Assembly: GCA_017615435.1 (NCBI GenBank)
Contig: JAGAAF010000058.1
Span: 1-64,000 of the forward strand
From: Bacteroidales bacterium
GTDB taxonomy: Bacteria; Bacteroidota; Bacteroidia; Bacteroidales; UBA932
Length of the DNA: 64,000 bases
Direction: 5' to 3'
Positions within the stretch are counted from its first letter, which is position 1. Each line of letters opens with the position of its first letter. The notes beneath the pieces were generated by a model. It searched no databases, was not told the DNA's origin, and saw only the letters and a program-made list of their open reading frames with translations. This document shows, one piece after another, positions 52,163-61,713 of the stretch. The translations under genes and the position numbers were made by a program.

Positions 52163-53254
52163 ATGGCACAAAATTCACTACTTGAAAAGGTACTCTCTCT
52201 CCAGGAGAAGTTCGCATCCCTGCAGGAGCAGCTCTCAAGTCCGGAGGCTATGGCGGATATGAAAAAGTTCGTCCAGCTGAACAAGGACTACAAAGAGCTT
52301 GAGCCCATCATCAAGGCCGGTCTCGAGTATAAGAAGACCCTCGACAACCTGGCGTCAGCCAAGGACATCCTCCTTAACGAGAAGGATGAGGACCTTCGCG
52401 AGATGGCCCGCGAGGAAATCGCGGAACTGGAGCCGAAGATTCCGGATATGGAAGCCAACATAAAGCTTCTCCTCATTCCCGCCGATCCCGACGACGGAAA
52501 GAACGCCATCGTGGAAATCCGTGGCGGCGCAGGCGGTGACGAGGCGGCAATCTTCGCCGGAGACCTTTTCAGAATGTATCAGCACTTTGCCGAAAGCCGC
52601 GGCTGGAAGCTTGAGATTACAGACCAGACACCCGGAACCTCGGGCGGTTACAAGCAGATAGTCTTCAAGCTCAGCTCCAACTCCGAGGGGGTCTACGGCG
52701 TGATGAAATACGAGTCGGGAGTTCACCGCGTGCAGCGCGTTCCCCAGACCGAGACCCAGGGCCGCATCCAGACCTCGGCCGCATCAGTGGCGGTGTTCCC
52801 CGAAGCGGGCGAGTTCGACGTTGACCTCAAGTGGGAAGACATCCGTCTCGATCTCTTCTGCGCCTCCGGTCCCGGCGGCCAGGGAGTGAACACCACCTAT
52901 TCGGCAGTGCGTCTTACGCATATCCCTTCGGGCCTCGTGGTCCAGTGCCAGGAAGAGCGTTCGCAGATCAAGAACAAGGAGCGCGCATTCGAAGAGCTCC
53001 GCTCGCGTCTCTACAACCTCGAGCATCAGAAGTATCTGGACGAAATCGCCTCGAAGCGCAAAACTATGGTCAGCACGGGCGACCGCAGCGCCAAGATCCG
53101 CACCTACAACTACCCTCAGGGCCGTGTCACCGACCACCGCATCAACTGGAGTATGTACAACCTCCCCGCCTTTATGGACGGAGATATCAAGGAGTGCATA
53201 GATCAGCTGCAGATTGCAGAGAATGCGGAGCGCCTAAAAGAGGCAGGAGACTAA
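52163..53254 (+). CDS. prfA: Peptide chain release factor 1
   Basis: Ends translation at UAA and UAG. The stop-codon reading tripeptide of the PxT type is Pro194-Gln-Thr196 (RVPQTETQGR), and the catalytic GGQ is at 238-240 (GPGGQGVN). 363 residues, normal. The frame opens at 52133, but ATG 52163 fits the family start and the promoter at 52137. Its last 4 bp overlap the convergent phosphorylase gene. Confidence 0.96.
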   Translation: MAQNSLLEKVLSLQEKFASLQEQLSSPEAMADMKKFVQLNKDYKELEPIIKAGLEYKKTLDNLASAKDILLNEKDEDLREMAREEIAELEPKIPDMEANIKLLLIPADPDDGKNAIVEIRGGAGGDEAAIFAGDLFRMYQHFAESRGWKLEITDQTPGTSGGYKQIVFKLSSNSEGVYGVMKYESGVHRVQRVPQTETQGRIQTSAASVAVFPEAGEFDVDLKWEDIRLDLFCASGPGGQGVNTTYSAVRLTHIPSGLVVQCQEERSQIKNKERAFEELRSRLYNLEHQKYLDEIASKRKTMVSTGDRSAKIRTYNYPQGRVTDHRINWSMYNLPAFMDGDIKECIDQLQIAENAERLKEAGD

Positions 53255-54129
53255 ATCTCCAGAGCTACCATCTTATCGACAACAAGATTTACGAGCTGCG
53301 CGACGCGCGGCTTGTAGTCGGTGTTGGCATCCTTGAGGTAGCGGTGGGCGATGGCGCAGCACACGGTCACGGCTTCGTGGCCCAGCTGGGTCGCGATGCC
53401 CGCGAGTGCGGAACCCTCCATCTCGAAGTTCGTTATCTTCCAGTCGCCGAAACGCCACGACTCGATGTCCTCGAGCATATGCGGCATCGCGAGCTGTTGC
53501 CTGACGACACGTCCCTGAGGACCGTAGAAGCCGGGAGCCGCGACTGTCATTCCGCGCACGGTGCTGTCTGCGAAATGGTCGATCATCTTCTGCGATGCGT
53601 GCACGAAGTAGGGGACCGGCAGGCCATAGGCCCATCCGAGGTGCTTCATAAACGACTGCTCCATCTCGATGTTCGTAATCCTCTCGCGATGGGCGTACCA
53701 GTTCATAAGCCCGTCGAAGCCCACTGAATAGTGTGAAAGGATGAATGATCCGAGCGGAATCTCGGGCTGAATCGCGCCGCAGGTGCCCAGACGTACGATA
53801 TGCAGGGTCCTGTGCTCCGGCTTGACTTCGCGTGTGTTGAAATCAACGTTTGCAAGAGCGTCGAGCTCGGTCATCACGATATCGATGTTGTCAGGACCGA
53901 TGCCGTGCGAAAGGACGGTGAGCCTGACGCCCTTCTTGAGGCCGGTTACCCACGCGAACTCGCGCGACTGGCCTTCACACTCGATTTCGTCGAGCAGGGG
54001 CTTGAACATTTGAACGCGGCCGGGGTCGCCGACGAGGATTACGCGGTCGGCCAGCTGGTCGGGACGGATGTGGATGTGGAATGCGGAGCCGTCGCCGTTG
54101 ATGATGAGTTCGGATTCGGGAATTTTCAT
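53251..54129 (-). CDS. Nucleoside (uridine) phosphorylase-like protein
   Basis: 292 residues of the PNP/UDP phosphorylase family, which split nucleosides with phosphate. GDPGRVQMF, VLSHGIGPDN and IVRLGTCGAIQ are the phosphate and ribose site motifs, and TNFEMEGSAL is the base-site segment; together these favour uridine phosphorylase-type. Start at ATG 54129 (MKIPESELIING); an extra 16 residues from 54177 are possible but unlike the family. Last gene of a minus-strand group. Confidence 0.88.
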   Translation of the reverse strand: MKIPESELIINGDGSAFHIHIRPDQLADRVILVGDPGRVQMFKPLLDEIECEGQSREFAWVTGLKKGVRLTVLSHGIGPDNIDIVMTELDALANVDFNTREVKPEHRTLHIVRLGTCGAIQPEIPLGSFILSHYSVGFDGLMNWYAHRERITNIEMEQSFMKHLGWAYGLPVPYFVHASQKMIDHFADSTVRGMTVAAPGFYGPQGRVVRQQLAMPHMLEDIESWRFGDWKITNFEMEGSALAGIATQLGHEAVTVCCAIAHRYLKDANTDYKPRVAQLVNLVVDKMVALEI

Positions 54130-54142
54130 ATCGTTATCAGTT

Positions 54143-54559
54143 TTATTTTCTTTTTGCAGAACGGAGGCGCGAGGCACTGCGGACGAGCAGTTCGTCGGCG
54201 TAGACGCCCCTGAGGGCGAGGATGTCGAAGATAAGCGCGATCAGCGGGAATACGGCTGTCCAGCGGACTACATACTCCTGCGGGAGCTGGAAATAGCCCA
54301 CGGCGAGCCAGACCTGCAGCGCGAGAAGGACCACGGCGGAGGCGCCGCCAAGCCGGATCTGAAGGCTGCGGCGGCCCCAGGCGAAAAGCGCCACGAGCGT
54401 GCAGGCGAGGGCGAGCCCGGCCAGAACGGCATACGGAAGGTATTCGGCATATCTCATAACGTCTTCCGTGCCCGGGACGCGGGCGAAATCACCGAAGAGC
54501 AGCGCGGCCATCAGGCCTGCCGCTATCGCAAAATAAAGGGTCTGTACTCTCTGCCACAT
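54143..54559 (-). CDS. DUF4293 membrane protein
   Basis: 138 residues starting MWQRVQTLYFAIAAGLM, with four membrane helices and a basic C-terminal tail. This matches DUF4293, a Bacteroidetes-specific family of unknown role. ATG 54559 is preferred over 54601, which lies inside the LytTR gene. It begins 1 bp after the LytTR stop. Confidence 0.8.
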   Translation of the reverse strand: MWQRVQTLYFAIAAGLMAALLFGDFARVPGTEDVMRYAEYLPYAVLAGLALACTLVALFAWGRRSLQIRLGGASAVVLLALQVWLAVGYFQLPQEYVVRWTAVFPLIALIFDILALRGVYADELLVRSASRLRSAKRK

Positions 54560-54560
54560 A

Positions 54561-55445
54561 TTATCCTCTTGAATTGAACCTTGCGAGGACATTCTCCTCA
54601 TAGGTCTTCGAAACCGGAATCGGCTCGGTATTGCTCAGGCCGAGGTCTATCGCAAAACCTTCCTTGGTGCGCGTGATGGTCTCCACCTTGTCGAAATTGA
54701 CTATGTACTTGCGGTGGCAGCGGACCAGATCGCTCCCGGTGAAGCTCTCCTCCACCGTCTTCAGGCGGCAGCGGAGCATATACTGCTTGAGGGTCCCTTC
54801 GGAATCCTGGTACCAGACCTTGATGTAATTGTCGTCCGATTCGATATAATAGAGGTTCGACAGGCTGACTACCAGCTTGAGCGAACCTGAATTGTCGTAA
54901 AGCGTAATCTTCTCGTCCTTAGTGGCCGAGGGGGCCTCATCAGTGGTGATGGAGCCGAAGCTCATCAGCCTGATGGTGTTGTTCTTGTCCTCGATCGCGA
55001 AGAAGAAGGCCGAGAGCAGGTATGGCACGCCGAGGCTGATTATGCAGAAGCCCATAGCGGACAGGAAGAGCTTGAGGAAGGTAATCTCCACATAGGGAAC
55101 GACTCCCGCCGCGATTCCGTTGAGCGAGAATGCGGCATAGGCGAGGGAAATCAGCACGACCTCCCCCAGGCACCACATCACATAATCGAAGTAGATGAGA
55201 AAGTGCTTCCTCGCCACGGCATACATTATCATCTTCGAGAACGCGAGTATGACTATGCTCAGGCTCATAAACACGAGGGTCAGGAGCGCCTGGGCCGAAG
55301 CGAAGCCCATCGTGAACCACACGAAACGCAGATAGGGTGAAATCAGTATAATGAAGACCAGCGAGAACAGCGCAGTAAACACTACTGTGCTTGTGAGCTG
55401 GTGGCTTCCTACCAGATAATCGGGTATTCTGTCGCTTGCTGCCAT
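54561..55445 (-). CDS. Membrane-bound LytTR transcription regulator
   Basis: 294 residues: four membrane helices (about 20-40, 50-75, 82-108 and 118-150) followed by a linker and a LytTR DNA-binding domain (about 185-290) with LYYIESDDNYIKVWY and LVRCHRKYIVNFDKVETI. LytTR domains bind short direct repeats. With the sensor helices on the same chain, this is a one-component regulator. It lies 1 bp upstream of the DUF4293 gene, a possible target or partner. Confidence 0.9.
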   Translation of the reverse strand: MAASDRIPDYLVGSHQLTSTVVFTALFSLVFIILISPYLRFVWFTMGFASAQALLTLVFMSLSIVILAFSKMIMYAVARKHFLIYFDYVMWCLGEVVLISLAYAAFSLNGIAAGVVPYVEITFLKLFLSAMGFCIISLGVPYLLSAFFFAIEDKNNTIRLMSFGSITTDEAPSATKDEKITLYDNSGSLKLVVSLSNLYYIESDDNYIKVWYQDSEGTLKQYMLRCRLKTVEESFTGSDLVRCHRKYIVNFDKVETITRTKEGFAIDLGLSNTEPIPVSKTYEENVLARFNSRG

Positions 55446-55452
55446 ATCAGGG

Positions 55453-55460
55453 CAAATATA
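55453..55460 (-). promoter_or_regulatory. -7 box for the LytTR gene, near-leaderless
   Basis: Minus-strand TATATTTG, 7 bp before the start at 55445. Confidence 0.5.
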
Positions 55461-55473
55461 GCAAAAAAACGGA

Positions 55474-56010
55474 CTAACTTACTATTTTGTCCGGCGAGGA
55501 GATTATGCGGAGTATGCTCATCGGGTGCGCAGCGGCGGCGCTTTCCTCGGCATCCACGTTCTTCGCGGCAAGCAGGCCGCTGCGCTTCATATAGGCCGAC
55601 AGAGCCGAGTGGTCTATGCCCATAGACTTCAGATAACCGAGGCCCACGCTGCCGGAAGAGCCGGCGATTGCAAGCATAAGGTGAGTGGAGAAGATCTTGT
55701 CCGCCCCGGACATAGTCGCTTCTATTATGCAGAGGTTGAGGGTGTTCTGCGCGCTGCGCGAGAAACTGAGCTTGTCCGCTTCCGAATACGCTATGCCGGA
55801 CGGGCGGAAAAGGCTGCCCTCCACAGTCCTTTTCAGCTCGGCGAGGTCGACCCCGAGAGCCTTGAGGGAGGCACAGGCGTCGTTGTCTGCGTGCCGGAGG
55901 ATTCCGAGCAGCAGATGATCCGTGCTGATGGCGTAATCTCCCGTCCTCATCGCTTCGTCGCGGGCGTAGGAAATTATCTTTAAAAGCTCCTGTGAAACCT
56001 GGGTCTGCAT
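55474..56010 (-). CDS. Stand-alone double Clp-N domain protein
   Basis: 178 residues formed by two Clp-N repeats (about 1-70, with [11 protein letters not shown], and about 77-145, with [11 protein letters not shown]) and a short tail. Clp-N domains bind adaptors or substrates of ClpA/ClpC, but here no ATPase domain follows. It could act as an adaptor or decoy for ClpC, like ClpS-type modulators (inference). ATG 56010 chosen over 56019 because a -7 box covers 56017-56024. Confidence 0.8.
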   Translation of the reverse strand: MQTQVSQELLKIISYARDEAMRTGDYAISTDHLLLGILRHADNDACASLKALGVDLAELKRTVEGSLFRPSGIAYSEADKLSFSRSAQNTLNLCIIEATMSGADKIFSTHLMLAIAGSSGSVGLGYLKSMGIDHSALSAYMKRSGLLAAKNVDAEESAAAAHPMSILRIISSPDKIVS

Positions 56011-56016
56011 ACCTAA

Positions 56017-56024
56017 CAAAAATA
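56017..56024 (-). promoter_or_regulatory. Possible -7 box for the Clp-N gene
   Basis: Minus-strand TATTTTTG fits TAnnTTTG, 6 bp before the start at 56010. Confidence 0.35.
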
Positions 56025-56035
56025 CAAAAATTAGG

Positions 56036-56066
56036 TTGTTTTACCCAAGATTTTTTGCTAAATTTG
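56036..56066 (+). promoter_or_regulatory. gyrA promoter (TTG, 20 bp, TAAATTTG)
   Basis: TTG 56036-56038 and TAAATTTG 56059-56066. Leader of about 45 nt to the ATG at 56114. Confidence 0.65.
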
Positions 56067-56113
56067 TATGTTTATACAAAACCTGGATTTTTGAAGATTT
56101 TTTTAGAGAAAAT

Positions 56114-58624
56114 ATGGAGAACGAAGAAGTAGAAAAAGTGCACGGAATTATCGAACCGGTGGAGATTGACCACGAAATGCGGACGGCCTACATCGACTAC
56201 TCGATGTCGGTTATCGTATCCCGCGCCCTTCCGGACGCCCGCGACGGTCTGAAGCCCGTGCAGCGCCGCGTCCTTTTCGGAATGGACGGCCTCGGCCTGT
56301 CGTTCAGCGGCCAGACTAAGAAGTCTGCCCGTATAGTCGGCGAGGTCCTCGGTAAGTTCCACCCTCACGGCGACAGCAGCGTGTACGACGCTATGGCGCG
56401 TCTCGCCCAGCCGTGGAATCAGCGCTATCCGCTGGTGTGGGGCCAGGGAAACTTCGGTAGTATGGACGGCGACCCCGTTGCCGCAATGCGATACACCGAA
56501 GCGAAGCTGGACAAAATGGCGGACGACGTCCTCGGCGACCTCGACAAGGACACTGTAGATTTCACCCTCAATTTCGACGATACCATTATGGAGCCGACCG
56601 TCCTTCCGACGAAGGCGCCTCTGCTCCTGCTCAACGGCTCCGCCGGCATCGCGGTCGGTATGGCCACAAATATGGCCCCGCATAACCTTTCGGAGTGCTG
56701 CGACGCCATCTGCGCGTACATTGACAACCCGGAGATCGACGTGGAGGGGCTGATGGAGCACATCAAGGGCCCCGATTTCCCGACAGGCGGAATAGTTATG
56801 GGCCGTCAGGGCATCGTGGACGCGTACACTACCGGTCGCGGCAGGGTGGTCCTTCGCGCAAAGGCGGAAATCGAGGAGGATGAGCGTGGGCATCAGGTGA
56901 TCGTGGTCACTGAGATTCCGTATATGGTGAACAAGGCGGAGATGATCGCCCGCATAGGCGAGATGATCCGCGACAAGAAGATAGAGGGCATTTCCGACAT
57001 ACGCGAGCTGTCGAACAGGGACGGTATCAGGATCGAGTTCATCGTCAAGAAGGATGCGAACGCGAACGTGGTGCTCAACACCCTGTACAAGTACACCGCC
57101 CTGCAGTCGAGCTTCGCTTTCAACAACGTCGCCCTCGTGGGCGGCCGCCCGAGGACTCTGTCGCTCAAGGATATGCTCAAGGTGTTCGTGGACTTCCGTC
57201 ACGAAGTGGTGGTCCGCCGCACGCGTTTCGAGCTTGAAAAGGCGAAGAAGAGGGCTCACATCGTGGAAGGTTTGCTGAAGGCTATCGACGTCATCGACGA
57301 TATCGTTCAGATCATCAAGCACTCGAAGAGCGTGGATGAAGCGAAGGCCGAGCTTATGGCCCGCTTCGATTTCTCCGAGGAGCAGGCGAGCGCCATCGTG
57401 GATATGCGTCTGCGTCAGCTCACCGGCCTCGAGAAGGAGAAGCTCCAGGACGAATTCGACAAGCTCCAGGCCTTCATCGCGGAGTGCGAGGAAATCCTCG
57501 GCAGCGAGGAGAAGCAGCTTGCCATCGTCAAGGCGGAGAGTATGGCATTGAAGGAGAAGTACGGCGATCCCCGCCGCACGGAAATCACCTTCAGCTCGGA
57601 GGAATTCAATCCGGAAGACTTCTATGCGGACGAAGATGTGGTCATCACGATCTCTCACTTCGGTTACATCAAGAGGACTTCTCTTACCGAGTTCCACGTC
57701 CAGTCCCGCGGCGGTGTGGGCAAGAAAGCCAGCGCCACGAGAGACGAGGACTTCATAGAGCATATCTATGTCGCGAATATGCACAGCACTATGCTCTTCT
57801 TCACTGAGAAGGGTATCTGCTACAGGCTCAAGGTCTACGAAATTCCGGAAGGAACCAGGACCTCCAAGGGCCGCGCCGTGCAGAATCTGCTCGCGATCGA
57901 CCAGGACGACAAGATAAAGACTTACCTGAACGCCGCGAAGATCGAGAGCAGGGAATATACTGATGCCCATTTCGTGGTGCTTATCACCCGCAGCGGTATC
58001 ATCAAGAGGACCTGCCTTACCGAGTACGCGAACGCCCGCAGCCGCAACAAGGGCCTTATCGCCATCAATTTCAAAGAGGGCGACGGTTTGCTCGACGCGC
58101 TGCTCACCAGCGGCACGGAAGAGATTATGATTGCCGGTCGCGCAGGCTACTGCGTCCGCTTCGACGAAGAGGATGCCAGGACCCTCGGACGTGCCTCTAT
58201 GGGCGTACGTGGCATTAATCTTGCGGAAGACGATGTCGTGGTCGGTGCAATCAGCCGTAATCCTTCTGCGGAAGACGCGCAGAATCACACCGTGCTGGTT
58301 GTCAGTGAGAATGGTTACGGAAAACGTTCATATGGAGACGATTACCGTCATACGAACCGAGGTGCAAAGGGTGTCCGCACTCTTAACATCACCGAGAAGA
58401 CGGGCGCTCTGGTAGCCATCAAGAACGTCACCGAGGAGAACGACTTGATGATAATCACCAAATCCGGCCTCACGATCAGAATGGCGGTCACGGACATCAG
58501 GCTTGCAGGCCGTGCGACCCAGGGCGTCAAACTGATCAACATCAGGGAGGGAGACAGCATCGCAGCGGTGTCTGTGGTCGCTCACGAGGAGGAAGAGGAA
58601 GAAGTACAAACAGTTGAAGAATAA
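56114..58624 (+). CDS. gyrA: DNA gyrase subunit A
   Basis: Breaks and rejoins DNA to add negative supercoils. Active-site Tyr127 (MRYTEAKL) follows the winged-helix region; the quinolone-determining segment reads [12 protein letters not shown]. The C-terminal beta-pinwheel contains the GyrA box QSRGGVG (530-536), which separates it from ParC. 836 residues. The frame extends to 56036 but would run through the promoter; ATG 56114 gives [18 protein letters not shown]. The acidic tail is usual. Confidence 0.96.
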   Translation: MENEEVEKVHGIIEPVEIDHEMRTAYIDYSMSVIVSRALPDARDGLKPVQRRVLFGMDGLGLSFSGQTKKSARIVGEVLGKFHPHGDSSVYDAMARLAQPWNQRYPLVWGQGNFGSMDGDPVAAMRYTEAKLDKMADDVLGDLDKDTVDFTLNFDDTIMEPTVLPTKAPLLLLNGSAGIAVGMATNMAPHNLSECCDAICAYIDNPEIDVEGLMEHIKGPDFPTGGIVMGRQGIVDAYTTGRGRVVLRAKAEIEEDERGHQVIVVTEIPYMVNKAEMIARIGEMIRDKKIEGISDIRELSNRDGIRIEFIVKKDANANVVLNTLYKYTALQSSFAFNNVALVGGRPRTLSLKDMLKVFVDFRHEVVVRRTRFELEKAKKRAHIVEGLLKAIDVIDDIVQIIKHSKSVDEAKAELMARFDFSEEQASAIVDMRLRQLTGLEKEKLQDEFDKLQAFIAECEEILGSEEKQLAIVKAESMALKEKYGDPRRTEITFSSEEFNPEDFYADEDVVITISHFGYIKRTSLTEFHVQSRGGVGKKASATRDEDFIEHIYVANMHSTMLFFTEKGICYRLKVYEIPEGTRTSKGRAVQNLLAIDQDDKIKTYLNAAKIESREYTDAHFVVLITRSGIIKRTCLTEYANARSRNKGLIAINFKEGDGLLDALLTSGTEEIMIAGRAGYCVRFDEEDARTLGRASMGVRGINLAEDDVVVGAISRNPSAEDAQNHTVLVVSENGYGKRSYGDDYRHTNRGAKGVRTLNITEKTGALVAIKNVTEENDLMIITKSGLTIRMAVTDIRLAGRATQGVKLINIREGDSIAAVSVVAHEEEEEEVQTVEE

Positions 58625-58645
58625 TCAACACTAAAAACAAAGAAT

Positions 58646-59971
58646 ATGAAAAGAATCTTTTTAGCGCTCGCGCTCCTGGCTTCGCTGCAGATGGGTTATG
58701 CCCAGCAGCAGAACAAGTCGGTCTCGGCAGCAACAAAGGCCGCTGAGAAGGCAATCGCCGCATCTCAGGATGCGAAGAAGAGCACAAAACTCGCCACCTG
58801 GACCAAGCTTGGCAAGGCTTATATCGATGCCTACAACGCTCCCAGCGGAAACGGCTGGATCGGCGCATCGAGGGCTGACCTTGCTCTCATCCTCGCTGAC
58901 GACAAACCCGCCTCCGCCGAATATGTGGAGGTGAACGGACAGCAGATGCTCAAGGAGACCTACGCCACCCGTGATTATTATTACAATGCCGGCGAGATTC
59001 TCCAGCTCATCGTCATCACCGCCCCTATCTTCCCGGATGCTCTCGAGAAGGGTGCCGAGGCTTATGCCAAGGCTTACGAGCTCGATGTGAAGGGCAGCAA
59101 GAAGAAGGAGATAAGCGAAGGACTCGCTCTCATCGAGAGTAAACTCGTGGATGAGGCGTACAATGCGTATACCTTCGGCAACCTCGAGAAAGCTTCTTAT
59201 TATTTCGAGAAGGCAGCCGAGGTTTCGATGCAGGAGCCTTACGCAAAGGTGGACACCAGCGCCATTTACAACACCGGTCTTACCGCCTGGATGCTCGGTC
59301 AGAACGACAGGGCGAAGAAGTTCCTCAATCAGAGCGTGGAGATTGGCTACTATGGTGAAGAAGGCGACGCCTATGCAAAGCTTGCCGACCTCGCTGACAA
59401 AGACGGCGATCAGGAAGCCCGCCAGGCCTATCTGGAGGAAGCGTTTATGAAGTTCCCTCAGAGCCAGAGCGTTCTTGTCGGCCTCATCAACTTCTACCTC
59501 TCATCCGGCGGAAACACCGACCGTCTGTTCGAGCTTATCGGAGCAGCCAAGGCCAACGAGCCCGACAATGCTTCGCTCTACTATGTTGAGGGTAACATCT
59601 ATCTCCAGCTCGAGGATGCCGAGAACGCGCTCAAGGCCTATAGGCAGTGCGCGGAAATCAATCCCGAGTACGAGTTCGGTTTCATCGGAGAAGGTCAGTA
59701 CTGGTACAACAAAGCCGTCGACCTCCAGGATGCAGCTGCGGCCGAGATGGATTACAAGAAGTACGACAAGATTATGGCTGAGTTCGAGCAGGCTCTGAAG
59801 AACTGCGTCGAACCGTTCGAGAAGGCTTTCGAGATCACCAAGGAAGACAATATCAAAGTCGCGGTGAGCGAGTACCTTAAGAACGCCTGCTACCGCTTCT
59901 CTTACGATGATCCCGTGTACAAGGAGAAGTACGACAAATACGACGCGATCGTCAAGGCTGCAAGGCAGTAA
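58646..59971 (+). CDS. Exported TPR protein
   Basis: 441 residues with a signal peptide (about 1-19, GYAQ). Tetratricopeptide-like helical pairs run through about 165-390, for example NLEKASYYFEKAAEV and DAENALKAYRQCAEINPEY. No enzyme motif. Probably a periplasmic or outer-membrane scaffold. It follows gyrA by 21 bp, and its last 20 bp overlap the convergent phoH. Confidence 0.8.
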   Translation: MKRIFLALALLASLQMGYAQQQNKSVSAATKAAEKAIAASQDAKKSTKLATWTKLGKAYIDAYNAPSGNGWIGASRADLALILADDKPASAEYVEVNGQQMLKETYATRDYYYNAGEILQLIVITAPIFPDALEKGAEAYAKAYELDVKGSKKKEISEGLALIESKLVDEAYNAYTFGNLEKASYYFEKAAEVSMQEPYAKVDTSAIYNTGLTAWMLGQNDRAKKFLNQSVEIGYYGEEGDAYAKLADLADKDGDQEARQAYLEEAFMKFPQSQSVLVGLINFYLSSGGNTDRLFELIGAAKANEPDNASLYYVEGNIYLQLEDAENALKAYRQCAEINPEYEFGFIGEGQYWYNKAVDLQDAAAAEMDYKKYDKIMAEFEQALKNCVEPFEKAFEITKEDNIKVAVSEYLKNACYRFSYDDPVYKEKYDKYDAIVKAARQ

Positions 59972-60884
59972 CGATCTTTCCCACCAAAGGGTGTCGCACT
60001 ATATCTTCGTTTCCGAAGGTGATGGTTGCGACACCTTTTATTTTTGAGAGCTTCTCTACGGCCTTCTCAAGTCCGCTGTCTTCGCGGTTGGGAAGGTCGA
60101 TTTGCGATGTGTCGCCGGTGACTATGAACTTGGCCTCGCAGCCCATACGGGTGAGGAACATCTTGAGCTGGCCCATATTCGTGTTCTGAGCCTCGTCGAG
60201 TATGACGCAGGCCCTGTCCAGGGTACGGCCGCGCATATAGGCCAGAGGCGCAATCTGTATTGTTCCGTCCTGCATAAATTCCTGGAGCTTCTTCGGCGGG
60301 ATCATATCTCCCAGCGCGTCGTAGAGTGGCTGCAGATACGGATCGAGCTTTTCCTTGAGGTCTCCGGGCAGGAAGCCGAGGCGCTCGCCGGCCTCCACGG
60401 CGGGGCGGGTGAGTATGATGCGCCTGATCTCGCGGTTCTTCAGCGCGCGCACGGCCAGGGCTATGGCGATGTAGGTCTTGCCCGTGCCGGCGGGGCCGAG
60501 GGCGAAGATGAGGTCGTTGTCGAAATAGGCTTTCACCAGTTCCTGCTGGCGGGCATTGCGGGCGCGGATGGGCTTGCCTTCGGTGTTGTGTACGATGATG
60601 GCCTCTCCGCTGAGCTTAAAGCTCTCGGGGGAAGATTCACCGTCGAAGATGTCCTCCACGTCATAGATCGTGAGGTTCATCTTGTGATGGCGTTTTTCGA
60701 TCAGGGCTCCGAGTTTCTGGTTGAACTCCTCGATGTCCGCGGGTTTGCCGTCAAGGATGAGTTCGTCGCCTCTTGCGACCACCTTAAGCGTGGGAAAATA
60801 AGAACAGAATTCTTCGAGGATTTTGTTGCCGACGCCGTACAGACCGACGGGATCGACGCCTTCGAGCTTGATCGTTTTCTTCAT
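59952..60884 (-). CDS. PhoH-like ATPase
   Basis: 310 residues. An N-terminal KH-like segment (about 1-70) precedes the PhoH domain with Walker A GPAGTGKT (130-137), ILTRPAVEAGE, and Walker B VILDEAQN. PhoH-like proteins are linked to RNA handling, often beside ybeY; the role here is unproven. Own promoter box at 60889. Confidence 0.92.
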   Translation of the reverse strand: MKKTIKLEGVDPVGLYGVGNKILEEFCSYFPTLKVVARGDELILDGKPADIEEFNQKLGALIEKRHHKMNLTIYDVEDIFDGESSPESFKLSGEAIIVHNTEGKPIRARNARQQELVKAYFDNDLIFALGPAGTGKTYIAIALAVRALKNREIRRIILTRPAVEAGERLGFLPGDLKEKLDPYLQPLYDALGDMIPPKKLQEFMQDGTIQIAPLAYMRGRTLDRACVILDEAQNTNMGQLKMFLTRMGCEAKFIVTGDTSQIDLPNREDSGLEKAVEKLSKIKGVATITFGNEDIVRHPLVGKIVTALQP

Positions 60885-60888
60885 AGTA

Positions 60889-60896
60889 CAAATATA
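60889..60896 (-). promoter_or_regulatory. -7 box for the PhoH-like gene, near-leaderless
   Basis: Minus-strand TATATTTG, 4 bp before the start at 60884; a TTTG lies 18 bp upstream (60915-60918). Confidence 0.5.
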
Positions 60897-60923
60897 GGTA
60901 TTTTATTTTGTCGGCAAACTTGT

Positions 60924-60931
60924 TAAATTTG
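60924..60931 (+). promoter_or_regulatory. -7 box for the SPOR lipoprotein gene
   Basis: TAAATTTG fits TAnnTTTG, 31 bp before the ATG at 60963. Confidence 0.5.
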
Positions 60932-60962
60932 TGGGTTGTAGAAAATCATAATAATTAACCAT

Positions 60963-61697
60963 ATGAAAAAGATTACTACCATTGCCTTAGTCGCTGCGCT
61001 CGCACTTATGGTGTCCGGCTGCGATTTCATCCGTCAGATTGCCGGCCGTCCCACTTCCGATCAGATCGAAGCTATGGACGCCGCAGAGGTCGTCGAGATC
61101 GACGCCCCTGCAGATTCGCTCTGCTGCGCCGACAGCCTCTGCTGCGCTGACAGTCTCTGCTGCAAAGATTCCCTTTGTTGCAAAGGTATGCCTTGCGATT
61201 CCTGCAAGACGGAAAAATGTGCTGAGAAAGCCTGCGAGATGCAGTGCGAAGAGAAATGTGAGCCGGTGGCGGAACCGGAGCCTGTCGTGGAGGCAGTTCC
61301 CGTGGAGAAGCCTGCCCCTGTGGCAAAGCCCGCACCCGCACCGAAGCCCGCAGCCAAGCCCGCCCCGAAGGCAAAGCCCGCTCCGGCCGCGAAACCTGCG
61401 CCCAAGGCAGCTCCCAAGGCCGCCCGCGTGTTCCCCGGACCCGTCTGCAAGAAGGCCGTTCTGGAGAACAAGTACTATGTGGTTATCGGCGCTTTCGCCA
61501 AGGGAGAGAACGTTACCGCTCAGGTCAGAAGGGCGGAGAAGGCCGGTTACAAGACCGTGACCATCCCGTTCAGCAACTGCCTCACCGCCGTGGCTGTGAA
61601 CCCGACGGACAACAGGGCTGAAGCTCTCAAGACCCTCGACGAAATCAAAACGAAGAAATTCTGCCCCGCGGACGCTTACGTCCTTGTGGTCAAGTAA
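60963..61697 (+). CDS. SPOR-domain lipoprotein with vicinal-cysteine repeats
   Basis: 244 residues. Lipobox MVSGC (Cys20), then four DSLCC(A/K) repeats (51-74) and more cysteines to about 99, so that residues 51-100 hold 14 cysteines. A flexible Ala/Pro/Lys linker (about 105-160) leads to a C-terminal SPOR domain (about 165-244, YYVVIGAFAKGE), which in relatives binds denuded peptidoglycan at division sites. The likely place is the periplasm, anchored in the outer membrane. The Cys repeat is unlike known SPOR proteins I can recall and may bind metal or form disulfide links. leuS follows after 16 bp. Confidence 0.83.
   Translation: MKKITTIALVAALALMVSGCDFIRQIAGRPTSDQIEAMDAAEVVEIDAPADSLCCADSLCCADSLCCKDSLCCKGMPCDSCKTEKCAEKACEMQCEEKCEPVAEPEPVVEAVPVEKPAPVAKPAPAPKPAAKPAPKAKPAPAAKPAPKAAPKAARVFPGPVCKKAVLENKYYVVIGAFAKGENVTAQVRRAEKAGYKTVTIPFSNCLTAVAVNPTDNRAEALKTLDEIKTKKFCPADAYVLVVK
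61113..61184 (+). repeat. 18-bp coding tandem repeat (DSLCC units)
   Basis: Four in-frame 18-bp units at 61113, 61131, 61149 and 61167 encode DSLCCA, DSLCCA, DSLCCK and DSLCCK. The codons for Asp-Ser-Leu differ between units (GATTCG, GACAGC, GACAGT, GATTCC), so the protein repeat is older than a recent DNA slip. Confidence 0.9.
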
Positions 61698-61713
61698 GAA
61701 GCAGTAGTTAGTA

